Shown: positions 1-6,416 of the stretch, in pieces
Layout: every line of letters starts with the position of its first letter
Position numbering within the stretch: the first letter of the stretch is position 1
Origin: an uncultured Thermoplasmata archaeon
Lineage (GTDB): Archaea; Thermoplasmatota; Thermoplasmata; Methanomassiliicoccales; Methanomethylophilaceae
NCBI GenBank assembly: GCA_946545675.1
Contig: CAMNNR010000045.1
Coordinates: 1-8,838, forward strand
Direction of reading: 5' to 3'
Length of the DNA stretch: 8,838 nt
Translations under genes and position numbers: made by a program
Notes under the pieces: generated by a model
The model's input: only the letters and a program-made list of their open reading frames with translations
The model's database searches: none
Told to the model about the DNA's origin: nothing

Positions 1-471
1 GTAGGTCCCGCCGAGGGTGATACCGAGGACGATCGCTATGGTGGCACCGAAGGAGGCACCCGACGAGATACCGGTGGTATACGGATCCGCTAGGGGGTTC
101 TTCAGCATGCTCTGCATGCATGCTCCGGCCGCTGCCAGACCCGCACCCGCGACCAGTGCGGTGAGGAGCCTGGGGAGCCTTTCGTTCCATACGATCCTCA
201 TGTCCAGCGAAGTGATTCCGTCGCCCATGTGGGTCAGATGCTCCCAGAGGACCTCGTAAACCCTCCACAGGGTGATATTGTAGGACCCGATACCCATAGC
301 GTATCCCGAGATGATCACAAGGAGCACGAGGAAGACGAGAAGACCCAGGAATTTACGGGCCCTGTCGCGCTTGTATTTGTTTGTCAGCGTCCGGTTGTCG
401 CACCCTGGCTCCACCACGACGTCTTTTTTCAAACTGCTGAGCTTGATCAATGTTTGACTCTCCGTTGTCAT
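1..471 (-). CDS. FecCD/BtuC-type ABC transporter permease, N-terminal 157 residues (3' end outside window)
   Basis: Membrane permease of an importer for iron-siderophore, heme or corrinoid. The reading frame is open from the ATG at 471 through base 1, so the gene is cut by the window edge; full family members have about 330-350 residues. Visible are a basic cytoplasmic N-terminus of about 40 residues, a first membrane helix at about 41-63, and then the FecCD hallmark: RLPRLLTALVAGAGLA (98-113) followed by the MQSMLKNPLADP signature (119-130) and a Gly/Ala-rich second helix region. The start codon sits in an ATGA overlap with the stop of the small membrane-protein gene upstream, and no Shine-Dalgarno is seen, so translation is probably coupled. 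The substrate cannot be told from this fragment. The ATPase gene is expected further downstream on this strand. The family call is secure. Confidence 0.93.
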   Translation of the reverse strand, partial: MTTESQTLIKLSSLKKDVVVEPGCDNRTLTNKYKRDRARKFLGLLVFLVLLVIISGYAMGIGSYNITLWRVYEVLWEHLTHMGDGITSLDMRIVWNERLPRLLTALVAGAGLAAAGACMQSMLKNPLADPYTTGISSGASFGATIAIVLGITLGGTY

Positions 472-938
472 TTTATGAGTTCGGCCGTCAGACTTGTTTC
501 ATCCGCCGTGACCGAAAGTGAGTGTACAAGGTTGTTGTCGCCGATGCGGTACTCGTAGGTGGTCCCTTTCTCCTGGTACATCCAGGTGGACGTGCCGTCG
601 GCGTTGTGTGATATTAGTTTGAAATCGGGCGTGGGCGAACCCTCGCCGTCACAGAGGAGCACTGCATGCACCGATGATGACTTCCCCCCGCCGTCCCTGA
701 CGTCGAGATAGAAGTCGTAGATGAGGAGATTGTCACTCTCCGCGGAGTAACGGGATTCCCCGCTCCCTTCCACCGCCGCACCCTGATAGCTCCCGGTTAC
801 GAGGTAGCTGTCCTCATGGAAGTACGGGTTGCCCCCTGACATCTTGTCGAAAAGGGTGACCATCATATAGCCCGAGACCGTCATCATCATCGCGAGGATG
901 ACGACCACCGCAGCTACCAGGGCGTTCTTGGTATCCAT
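468..938 (-). CDS. Small membrane-anchored surface protein of unknown family, in a metal-uptake operon
   Basis: I do not recognise this 156-residue protein. Residues about 5-30 form one hydrophobic helix (AAVVVILAMMMTVSG core) without a lipobox cysteine, so it is probably an uncleaved signal anchor. The remaining 125 residues are polar, rich in Gly, Ser, Tyr and Asp, and alternate in a way that suggests beta-strands facing outside the cell. There is one ectodomain cysteine (C96). The frame stays open upstream to 1316 inside the methyltransferase gene, but the ATG at 938 is the sensible start: it gives the anchor at the very N-terminus and lies 5 bases after the methyltransferase stop. Its TGA overlaps the permease ATG. 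This tight packing suggests a role with the transporter, for example as an accessory or docking partner, but that is inference. Confidence 0.8.
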   Translation of the reverse strand: MDTKNALVAAVVVILAMMMTVSGYMMVTLFDKMSGGNPYFHEDSYLVTGSYQGAAVEGSGESRYSAESDNLLIYDFYLDVRDGGGKSSSVHAVLLCDGEGSPTPDFKLISHNADGTSTWMYQEKGTTYEYRIGDNNLVHSLSVTADETSLTAELIK

Positions 939-943
939 GGAGT

Positions 944-1672
944 TCACTCTTTTGGTTTCTGCGCCCTTATTGCGAAATATTCGCGGCAGAGCGCAGTCGA
1001 GCAGTATTCTTTGCGGGGCATCACGCGCTTTGCGAAATCGCGTATGGAAGTGATCTCCACGAAACCCTGCTTCCGGAGCATTTCGAAATCGTCCCCGGGA
1101 CGGTCGGCGGTATAGGACCATAGGGTCTTGGAGAACTCGTCGACATGATTGCCAGGTATGTTTTCGCTCCCGCCGTGAAGCCTCATCCTGAAACGGTTCC
1201 ATGCGGTATCCTTGGGTCCTCCGAACCAGGTCCCGTCGAGATACACCAGCGTCCCTCCGGGGCGGAGGATGCGGTACCACTCGGAGATCACCTTTTCGGG
1301 ATGGGGTACGGTCCACAGCATGTACTGGCTTACGATGGTATCGAAGGAACCGTCGGGGAACGGGATGTCTTCCGCATCGCCCTGCAGGAACTCTATGTCC
1401 TTGCCGTATCTCGCTGCATTCTCGCGGGCGACCTCGAGCATCTTTTCAGAGAAGTCCATCGCGGTCACCTCGAACCCCAGATCTGACACGCGCAGACTGG
1501 CGGCACCCGGTCCGCAACCGCAGTCGAGGGTCTTCTTGCCGCATCCCCGAAGGAGTTCCGCATACAGGCCTTCCCATTTCTCCCTGACATCGTCAGGATC
1601 ATGCCTGGCCCGAGTATGTTCCCCGTATGACTCCGCGCGGTCGCTCCAATGTTTGTTTATTTTCTCGTCCAT
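944..1672 (-). CDS. Class I SAM-dependent methyltransferase (ubiE/methyltransferase-11 type)
   Basis: A 242-residue cytosolic methyltransferase that transfers a methyl group from S-adenosylmethionine to an unknown acceptor. Motifs appear in the usual order: an N-terminal WSDRAESYGEH segment (9-19), SAM-binding motif I LDCGCGPG (49-56), acidic motif AMDFS with D73 for the ribose, a GDAEDIPFPDGSFD stretch (98-111), and the RILRPGG/YLD strand-turn region (134-146). The C-terminal 90 residues, which normally contact the substrate, carry no feature that names it. A good ribosome site (GAAGGAA, about 7 bases before the ATG) supports the start at 1672. It lies 51 bases after the binding-protein gene and 5 bases before the small membrane-protein gene, so it is part of the uptake operon. 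It may modify the imported ligand or a metallophore; the sequence does not prove this. Confidence 0.92.
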   Translation of the reverse strand: MDEKINKHWSDRAESYGEHTRARHDPDDVREKWEGLYAELLRGCGKKTLDCGCGPGAASLRVSDLGFEVTAMDFSEKMLEVARENAARYGKDIEFLQGDAEDIPFPDGSFDTIVSQYMLWTVPHPEKVISEWYRILRPGGTLVYLDGTWFGGPKDTAWNRFRMRLHGGSENIPGNHVDEFSKTLWSYTADRPGDDFEMLRKQGFVEITSIRDFAKRVMPRKEYCSTALCREYFAIRAQKPKE

Positions 1673-1695
1673 CGGTTATTCCTTCGTAAAAGAAC

Positions 1696-1713
1696 GGCGG
1701 GGTTTCCCCCGCC
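1696..1713 (-). terminator. Perfect GC hairpin with GAAA tetraloop, terminator- or attenuator-like
   Basis: On the minus strand GGCGGGG (1713-1707), GAAA (1706-1703) and CCCCGCC (1702-1696) form a 7-bp perfect stem with a GNRA-type tetraloop. One base later comes TTCTTTTA. It begins 11 bases after the stop of the binding-protein gene and ends before the methyltransferase ribosome site. It may end or thin out transcription after the first gene, or protect the 3' end of that mRNA. No separate promoter is evident between it and the methyltransferase. Confidence 0.7.
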
Positions 1714-1723
1714 TTAATCGGTT

Positions 1724-3223
1724 TCAGTCATCCACAGGTGTGGTCGTGTGTCCGGGTCCGGAGGTCAGCACGAGATAGCTGAGATCGCGGGAGCCCCAGC
1801 CGACGAGATCGAGATACTCATCGTAGATGGCCTCGGGGTCGAGCGCACCGAGGACTGGATTGTCCGAGTACAGGTACTTGGCGTAATACACCATACTGAT
1901 GATGTAGGGTGCACCGTTGAGGATGCAGAACGTCATGGAGTAGATGCTTGCGGTGGGCTTGACATATCCGTCGAGCTGCGTGATACCGGTGTTCAGACAG
2001 TTGGTGGAGTTGGTGGGGCCGGTGGTAGCGTTGAACGCCTCGCCGGGAGTCTGAAGGATGATGACATCGACGTCCTTGGCGTATGTGGCGATGTTCTCCT
2101 TGGTGACGGTGATGCTTCCGTTGGCCTGGGTTCCGGAGAACTTGGTTCCATAGTTGTCAGCACCGGCGAGGACCGAGTAGTTGTAGGGATCGGTTCCGGT
2201 GGACTGCGCCTTGATGGTGTAGGCTCCTCCGGACTCGGTGATGCTCAGGTTGAGCATGCTCTTCTTGTCGGCGATCTTGGCGACTTCATCGGTTATGATC
2301 TTGTTGTACTTCAGGTTCCACGTGAGATACTCGTTGGCTGCCTCCCAGGAAGTGGTTCCGGTTATTTCGCCCTGACTTCCGAAGAGATAGCCGAATGTCA
2401 TGAGTCCGCTAACGGTGTAGCCGTTCTCCCAGGAGGGAAGACGGACGACCTGGGTGGATCCGTATCCAGAGATCTTCTCCTCGATGCCTTTGTTGTAGTA
2501 GTTGTCTGCACCCATGCAGAGGACGAGATTGCCCTTGGTGATGGAACTGTAAGTCGAGTCGCTGTTCTCTACAAACTTGCTCTCGAGGGTTGCAACCTCC
2601 TCAGCGGAGATGTTGCAGTTGGTAGTCATCATCACATTCTGTCCGGCTGCGGGATACTTGGCAGTGTCGGAGAAGAACTGAAGCTGTCCGTCGTAGTCCT
2701 TGCATTGTTTGCTTGCTGCGACGATAATGTAGTGATCGAGATTCTTGTTGATGGTAACGAGCACCTCTTCCGCGAGACACCTGGCCTCGAGCATGAGGTA
2801 GAGGGGTTTGTCAGCGTCGGGAACGTTGAAGGTGGTGGCACCGCCAAGCAGTTTTCCTTTGCTGTCAACACCGTTGTAGTTGAGGTAGTTGATCGTGGTC
2901 GCTTTTCCGTCGATGAGGGTCTTGACGAAGTCGACGTCCTTTTGGTCGACGACACCGTCTTTGTTGGCATCGCACCAGAATTTGTCAGCATCAGAAAGGT
3001 TGCCGTTGGCAATCTTACCCTCGATGTATGTCACATCGTCATTGTCAATATCGAAATCATGGTCAGCGTTTCCCATGACCCAAAGACCGTTGATTACGGT
3101 GGGGTCAGCAGGTCCGGACGAGGCAGAGGGGTTGCCGTTTCCGTAGAATATGAAATACCCTCCGGCCACAGCAACGACTGCCACGACGACAACGCCGATG
3201 ATAATCATCATTTTGTTATCCAT
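1724..3223 (-). CDS. Membrane-anchored FecB/BtuF-like substrate-binding protein with N-terminal dockerin module
   Basis: A 499-residue extracytoplasmic protein. Residues 5-27 are a hydrophobic anchor (MMIIIGVVVVAVVAVAGG) without lipobox cysteine. Residues about 40-107 are a type I dockerin-like pair of calcium loops: N52, D54, D56, D60, D63 and D85, N87, D89, D93, D96, each followed by a helix (VTYIEGKI, VDFVKTLI). The remainder reads as a divergent two-lobed ligand-binding fold. Its end, AKYLYSDNPVLGALDPEAIYDEYLDLV (447-473 by position), matches the typical C-terminus of class III FecB/BtuF binding proteins. It heads an operon with a FecCD permease, so it probably captures an iron complex, heme or corrinoid and delivers it to that permease. 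The dockerin could attach it to another surface protein. The ATG at 3223 gives the anchor at the N-terminus; no Shine-Dalgarno is visible. The fold assignment of the middle part is inferred from the tail and the context. Confidence 0.85.
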   Translation of the reverse strand: MDNKMMIIIGVVVVAVVAVAGGYFIFYGNGNPSASSGPADPTVINGLWVMGNADHDFDIDNDDVTYIEGKIANGNLSDADKFWCDANKDGVVDQKDVDFVKTLIDGKATTINYLNYNGVDSKGKLLGGATTFNVPDADKPLYLMLEARCLAEEVLVTINKNLDHYIIVAASKQCKDYDGQLQFFSDTAKYPAAGQNVMMTTNCNISAEEVATLESKFVENSDSTYSSITKGNLVLCMGADNYYNKGIEEKISGYGSTQVVRLPSWENGYTVSGLMTFGYLFGSQGEITGTTSWEAANEYLTWNLKYNKIITDEVAKIADKKSMLNLSITESGGAYTIKAQSTGTDPYNYSVLAGADNYGTKFSGTQANGSITVTKENIATYAKDVDVIILQTPGEAFNATTGPTNSTNCLNTGITQLDGYVKPTASIYSMTFCILNGAPYIISMVYYAKYLYSDNPVLGALDPEAIYDEYLDLVGWGSRDLSYLVLTSGPGHTTTPVDD

Positions 3224-3469
3224 AGTATCGGCGGAAATTGGTATTGAGTAACATTAAAAAAATATTTCGTAGGTAAAACGTATTATTAATCTATCCAATC
3301 ATAATACAAAATCAATAAGTTGTCTTAATGCACGGTTGTTTGTTTTACAAACGTTATCGGTTGTAATACGAATTCGCAGTCTACGCAAATTCATATTATT
3401 GGATATATAATCCGATACACTAAAATCATACTTAAAAGATGCGTGCATTTCATAAATGTAAACTGAAAT
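3224..3469 (-). promoter_or_regulatory. AT-rich promoter/regulatory region of the binding-protein operon with several dyads
   Basis: This 246-base gap holds no convincing gene. For the minus-strand operon there are three TATA-like candidates: AAATATTTTTTTAA at 3267-3254, which would give a leader of about 10 bases; TTAATAATA near 3290-3282; and TTATATAT near 3410-3403, which would give a leader of about 150 bases. Inverted repeats: GTATTAT/ATAATAC (3280-3286 and 3301-3307), GTTTGT-TTT-ACAAAC (3338-3352), GAATTcGC-N7-GCaAATTC (3370-3392, 7 of 8 pairs), GGAT-N5-ATCC (3401-3413), and a distant TATCCAAT/ATTGGATA pair (3292-3299 and 3398-3405). These could be operators of a metal-responsive repressor. 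Which promoter is used cannot be decided from sequence. Confidence 0.5.
3433..3448 (-). terminator. Weak terminator candidate behind the minus-strand hydrolase
   Basis: About 21 bases after the hydrolase stop, the minus strand has a short ATGC-AC-GCAT dyad followed by CTTTTAAG. The stem is only 4 bp, so this is at best a weak signal; archaeal ends may rely on the T run alone. Confidence 0.25.
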
Positions 3470-4324
3470 TCAACAATTATTGATGAATTTTGACATTTCG
3501 TTTATAAAGTCAAGAGGTTTTTCACGGATTGAATAGTGTCCAGCATTCACTATTTCCGCATACTTCGGATATCTCAAATTATTACAATAATAGGATGCGG
3601 TTTCTTCTGTGACCTGGTCCCTGTCGCCGAAGATCACGAGTACGGGCACGGATATGTTGCGTAAAACTCCGGTCATATCGAGGTCCTTCAGGGGGCCTAT
3701 CGGTATCCCGTCGTTCTTACCCCATAGTTTGAGACATACCTTGCCATACGGCACATGGGCGAAACCGCGTGCCCGCTTGCGGTTCTCCTCTTCGGTGAAC
3801 AGTACGTTCTCGAAGAGCTCCGCTAGGATCTCCATGGCCTCGTCTCCGACATATCCCTCCCTGACGTAGCGGGCCATGTCTTCCGCCATTTCCGGCGATA
3901 TGCCACGGAGAATATCCAGCTGGTCCCGGGTCCAAAGAGGGCCGGACAGGAAGGGAGACAGCAGAATCAGGCCTTTGAAGTGCGGGTCTCTGCATGAAGA
4001 GGCATAGGCCACCGCAGGTACGGCACCCCATGAATAACCTATGATGACGTAGTCCACGCTGACGAGCCTGGGGATCACATCCCTGGCCTCCGCCATGTAA
4101 TACTCGGCGTCGAGGTCATCCTCCCCGTTGTACGGATCCGAATCCCCTCCGCCGTACTGGTCATACATCACGGTCCTGAAACGCTCGGAGAGCAGGTCTC
4201 CGAAGTCCAGCGGACTGCGTCCCCCGGGGCCCCCATGGATGAAGACGCATGCTGGCCCCTCATCCTTTCCGCCGGTGTAGACAGCGAGCCTGTGGCCCCC
4301 GTACTCGATGAAAGACCTCTCCAT
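3470..4324 (-). CDS. Alpha/beta hydrolase, proline iminopeptidase (S33) type
   Basis: A 284-residue cytosolic serine hydrolase. Numbered from the ATG at 4324: HGGPGG oxyanion-hole motif (30-35), DQYGGGDS (55-62), nucleophile elbow GYSWG with S98, acid in GDRD (D236), and a histidine in AGH (H263). HGGPGG together with GxSWG is typical of proline iminopeptidases and related tricorn-associated aminopeptidases, which remove N-terminal residues from short peptides; between them lies a helical cap of about 100 residues. The usual DQRGxGxS is DQYGGGDS here, with Tyr replacing Arg. A TTG at 4336 would add four residues, but the ATG has GGGG six bases upstream and is preferred. It is transcribed away from the PAPS reductase-like gene and towards the binding-protein promoter, apparently as a single gene. 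The exact substrate is uncertain. Confidence 0.9.
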   Translation of the reverse strand: MERSFIEYGGHRLAVYTGGKDEGPACVFIHGGPGGRSPLDFGDLLSERFRTVMYDQYGGGDSDPYNGEDDLDAEYYMAEARDVIPRLVSVDYVIIGYSWGAVPAVAYASSCRDPHFKGLILLSPFLSGPLWTRDQLDILRGISPEMAEDMARYVREGYVGDEAMEILAELFENVLFTEEENRKRARGFAHVPYGKVCLKLWGKNDGIPIGPLKDLDMTGVLRNISVPVLVIFGDRDQVTEETASYYCNNLRYPKYAEIVNAGHYSIREKPLDFINEMSKFINNC

Positions 4325-4360
4325 GGTTAACCCCAATCTGTAAAATTCAATGTTTGCAGG

Positions 4361-4370
4361 GCTTAATAAC
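4361..4370 (-). promoter_or_regulatory. TATA-like box for the minus-strand hydrolase
   Basis: GTTATTAAGC on the minus strand is centred about 42 bases before the ATG at 4324, which would place the transcript start near 4340 and leave a short leader containing GGGG as ribosome site. It shares the 4325-4455 gap with the divergent promoter of the next gene. Confidence 0.4.
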
Positions 4371-4425
4371 TATCGCCCGCAAGTTCGGTAACACACGGAT
4401 TTCGTAACCAACCCCGAACAAACCG

Positions 4426-4434
4426 TATTATAAA
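4426..4434 (+). promoter_or_regulatory. TATA box of the PAPS reductase-like gene, leaderless arrangement
   Basis: TATTATAAA is centred about 26 bases before the ATG at 4456, the usual distance from an archaeal TATA box to the transcription start. The mRNA probably begins at or next to the start codon, and no Shine-Dalgarno precedes it. This helps fix the start at 4456, not at the in-frame ATG two codons later. Confidence 0.6.
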
Positions 4435-4455
4435 GAAACGGATATCGTCCTGCAT

Positions 4456-6408
4456 ATGGCCATGATAAAACTGGGGAAGAACCACCTGAGATGGTGCTTC
4501 GCCTGCAACCTGCCGATCATGGAGGAAAAGAAATGTCCCGTGTGCGGCAACGCCACCGAGACCACCGAGCTCACCCCTCCCGCTGATTCCCGTCCCGGAT
4601 TCGAATTCGACATACAGCGGGCACGTGGCATGGCCGACAGATGCTTCGGCGAGGGATGCGGAAAGGCAATGATCCCTAACGGGCACATCGTCATCATGAA
4701 CAAGGCCCCCGCCATCGACAGGATGGAGGAGGTACTCTGCGACGGCATCGTGGTGGCTACCGAGAGGTTCGACCTCGGGAAGGGATGGAGCTTCATCATC
4801 CGTACCCAGGGCGCCATGCGCATCGCCAAGATCATGACCAAAGGATGGGTCATCATCAACGATGATGCCACACCTTTCATCAGAGAGAACAAGAACCTCA
4901 TGGCCCCCGGCGTGAAGGATGCCGACCCGGGAATCCAGGTGAACGACGAGGTCATCATGATGCTGGCGGACCGCACGGTCATCGGTACCGGTGTCGCCAA
5001 GATGACCGGAAAGGAGATGAAGGAGGAATCCCGCGGCTTCGCAGTGAAGACACGCTGGCACAAACCCGAGGATCCCGTCGTCTCCGACATAGCCCACACC
5101 TGGGAAGAGGTCGTGGAAGCCAACAGGAAGGTAATCGAGAAGAGACGCGACGAGGCGGTCAAATTCGTGCACGACACCATGGAAACCTACAAGGAACTCC
5201 CCGCCGTGGTCTCGTTCTCCGGGGGGAAGGACTCCCTCGCCACGATGCTCGTGACCATGGATGCCGGCGTCGACACCCCGCCCATGTTCCTCAACACCGG
5301 ACTGGAACTGGACGAGACAGTGAAGTACGTTTACGATTTCGCAGAGAGACACAATCTCAGACTCATAGAGCAGCAGCCGCCCAAGGACGCCTTCTACGGC
5401 AACCTGGTTTACTTCGGCCCGCCCGCCAAGGACTACAGGTGGTGCTGCAAGACCAACAAGCTCGGACCCACCGTCGCCATGATCAACAACAACTTCCCCA
5501 ACGGGGTGCTCTCGTTCATCGGCCAGAGGAAGTACGAGTCGGAAGCGAGGCACGACAAGCCCAGGGTCTGGAAGAACCCGTGGACCCCCGGACAGGTAGG
5601 GGCCTCGCCCATACAGAACTGGGCCGCCATGCACGTGTGGCTGTACATCTTCTATAAGAAGGAACCTTACAACTTCTGGTACGCCCACGGACTGGACAGG
5701 ATAGGCTGCTTCATGTGCCCCGCCTCGGACATGGCGGACCTGGACACCATCAAGGAAGCCAGTCAGCAGTACCCCAGGTGGGACGAGTACCTGGAGGATT
5801 ACGCGGCAAGGCGCGGCATGCCCGAGGAATGGAAGAAATACGGACTGTGGAGATGGAAAACCGCCCCCCAGGCCACAAAGGACGAGATAAAGAGGATCAC
5901 AGGAAAGGAGGTACCTCCCATGAAACCAAAGGATATCGAGAAAGGACAGGACGACGGCCCCGTGGCCGTCAAGGTACAGGATGGCTATTCCCCCTGCACG
6001 ATGGGATACAGCATCGAGGCCGCACTGTCAAGACCCATCGACCTGAAGGTCCTTGAGCCCTACAGCCATGCCATGAGTTGGGTGCCCATGCTGAACGAGC
6101 AGGAAGGTACGCTGGTGGCCAATTTCACCACCTTCTACGCAGAGGGTTCCATCATCACCAAGGCGTACGTGGAGAAGGATGCCGAGGCTAACATGGACCA
6201 TGCCGTGCAGATCATCGCACGTGCGTTCAACTGCGTCGGATGCGGACTGTGTGCCGCGAGATGCACCGAGCACGCCCTCTACATGGAGGACGGGAAGGTC
6301 CACATCCACGGTGACCAGTGCGTGTTCTGCATGCAGTGCTACGGTCCCTGCCCCGCGGTGAACTTCGCCCCCGCTGCCAAGGAAGAGCAGAAGGAATTCG
6401 AGAACTGA
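4456..6408 (+). CDS. PAPS/APS reductase-like PP-loop protein with zinc ribbon, PUA and 2x[4Fe-4S] ferredoxin domains
   Basis: A 650-residue four-part protein of a type known from methanogens. Residues 14-30 are a zinc ribbon (C14, C17, C27, C30), with further cysteines at 63 and 68. About 126-195 is a PUA-like domain (KGWVIINDDATPFI, then GTGVAKM), usually RNA-binding. About 245-440 is the PAPS reductase/adenylyl hydrolase core with PP-loop SFSGGKDS (253-260). It carries CC at 330-331 and CxxC at 418-421, the pattern that binds [4Fe-4S] in APS reductases. The end is a ferredoxin module: C593, C596, C599, C603 and C622, C625, C628, C632. The likely role is reduction of activated sulfate or a related nucleotide-dependent sulfur transfer with electrons passed through the clusters. 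The ECGxH-like catalytic tail of true sulfonucleotide reductases is not visible, so PUA-guided RNA thiolation is an alternative. It is followed after 8 bases by a hydrolase gene. Confidence 0.92.
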   Translation: MAMIKLGKNHLRWCFACNLPIMEEKKCPVCGNATETTELTPPADSRPGFEFDIQRARGMADRCFGEGCGKAMIPNGHIVIMNKAPAIDRMEEVLCDGIVVATERFDLGKGWSFIIRTQGAMRIAKIMTKGWVIINDDATPFIRENKNLMAPGVKDADPGIQVNDEVIMMLADRTVIGTGVAKMTGKEMKEESRGFAVKTRWHKPEDPVVSDIAHTWEEVVEANRKVIEKRRDEAVKFVHDTMETYKELPAVVSFSGGKDSLATMLVTMDAGVDTPPMFLNTGLELDETVKYVYDFAERHNLRLIEQQPPKDAFYGNLVYFGPPAKDYRWCCKTNKLGPTVAMINNNFPNGVLSFIGQRKYESEARHDKPRVWKNPWTPGQVGASPIQNWAAMHVWLYIFYKKEPYNFWYAHGLDRIGCFMCPASDMADLDTIKEASQQYPRWDEYLEDYAARRGMPEEWKKYGLWRWKTAPQATKDEIKRITGKEVPPMKPKDIEKGQDDGPVAVKVQDGYSPCTMGYSIEAALSRPIDLKVLEPYSHAMSWVPMLNEQEGTLVANFTTFYAEGSIITKAYVEKDAEANMDHAVQIIARAFNCVGCGLCAARCTEHALYMEDGKVHIHGDQCVFCMQCYGPCPAVNFAPAAKEEQKEFEN

Positions 6409-6416
6409 GGTTTCCG

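Noticed and set aside
939..1316. An upstream extension of the small membrane protein to 282 residues.
   Set aside because: The extra residues are Arg-rich out-of-frame reading of the methyltransferase gene and would put the membrane helix in the middle; the ATG at 938 fits operon spacing.
1748..3247. A 499-codon open frame on the plus strand, directly opposite the binding-protein gene and of the same length.
   Set aside because: Its protein is low-complexity Val/Gly/Asp-rich with no recognisable domain. It is the antisense reflection of the codon usage of the minus-strand gene, whose anchor, dockerin loops and FecB-like tail are coherent. The equal length is a coincidence.
3369..3376. CGAATTCG perfect palindrome on its own as an operator.
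   Set aside because: Eight bases is too short to carry weight; it was considered only as part of the larger 3370-3392 dyad.
3224..3469. CRISPR array, tRNA or riboswitch in the AT-rich gap.
   Set aside because: There are no regularly spaced repeats, no cloverleaf and no conserved riboswitch core; the region looks like a promoter.
4363..5688. A 441-codon open frame on the minus strand opposite the PAPS reductase-like gene.
   Set aside because: It is compositionally biased (His, Gly, Val) and without motifs; the plus-strand frame has complete PP-loop and ferredoxin motifs.
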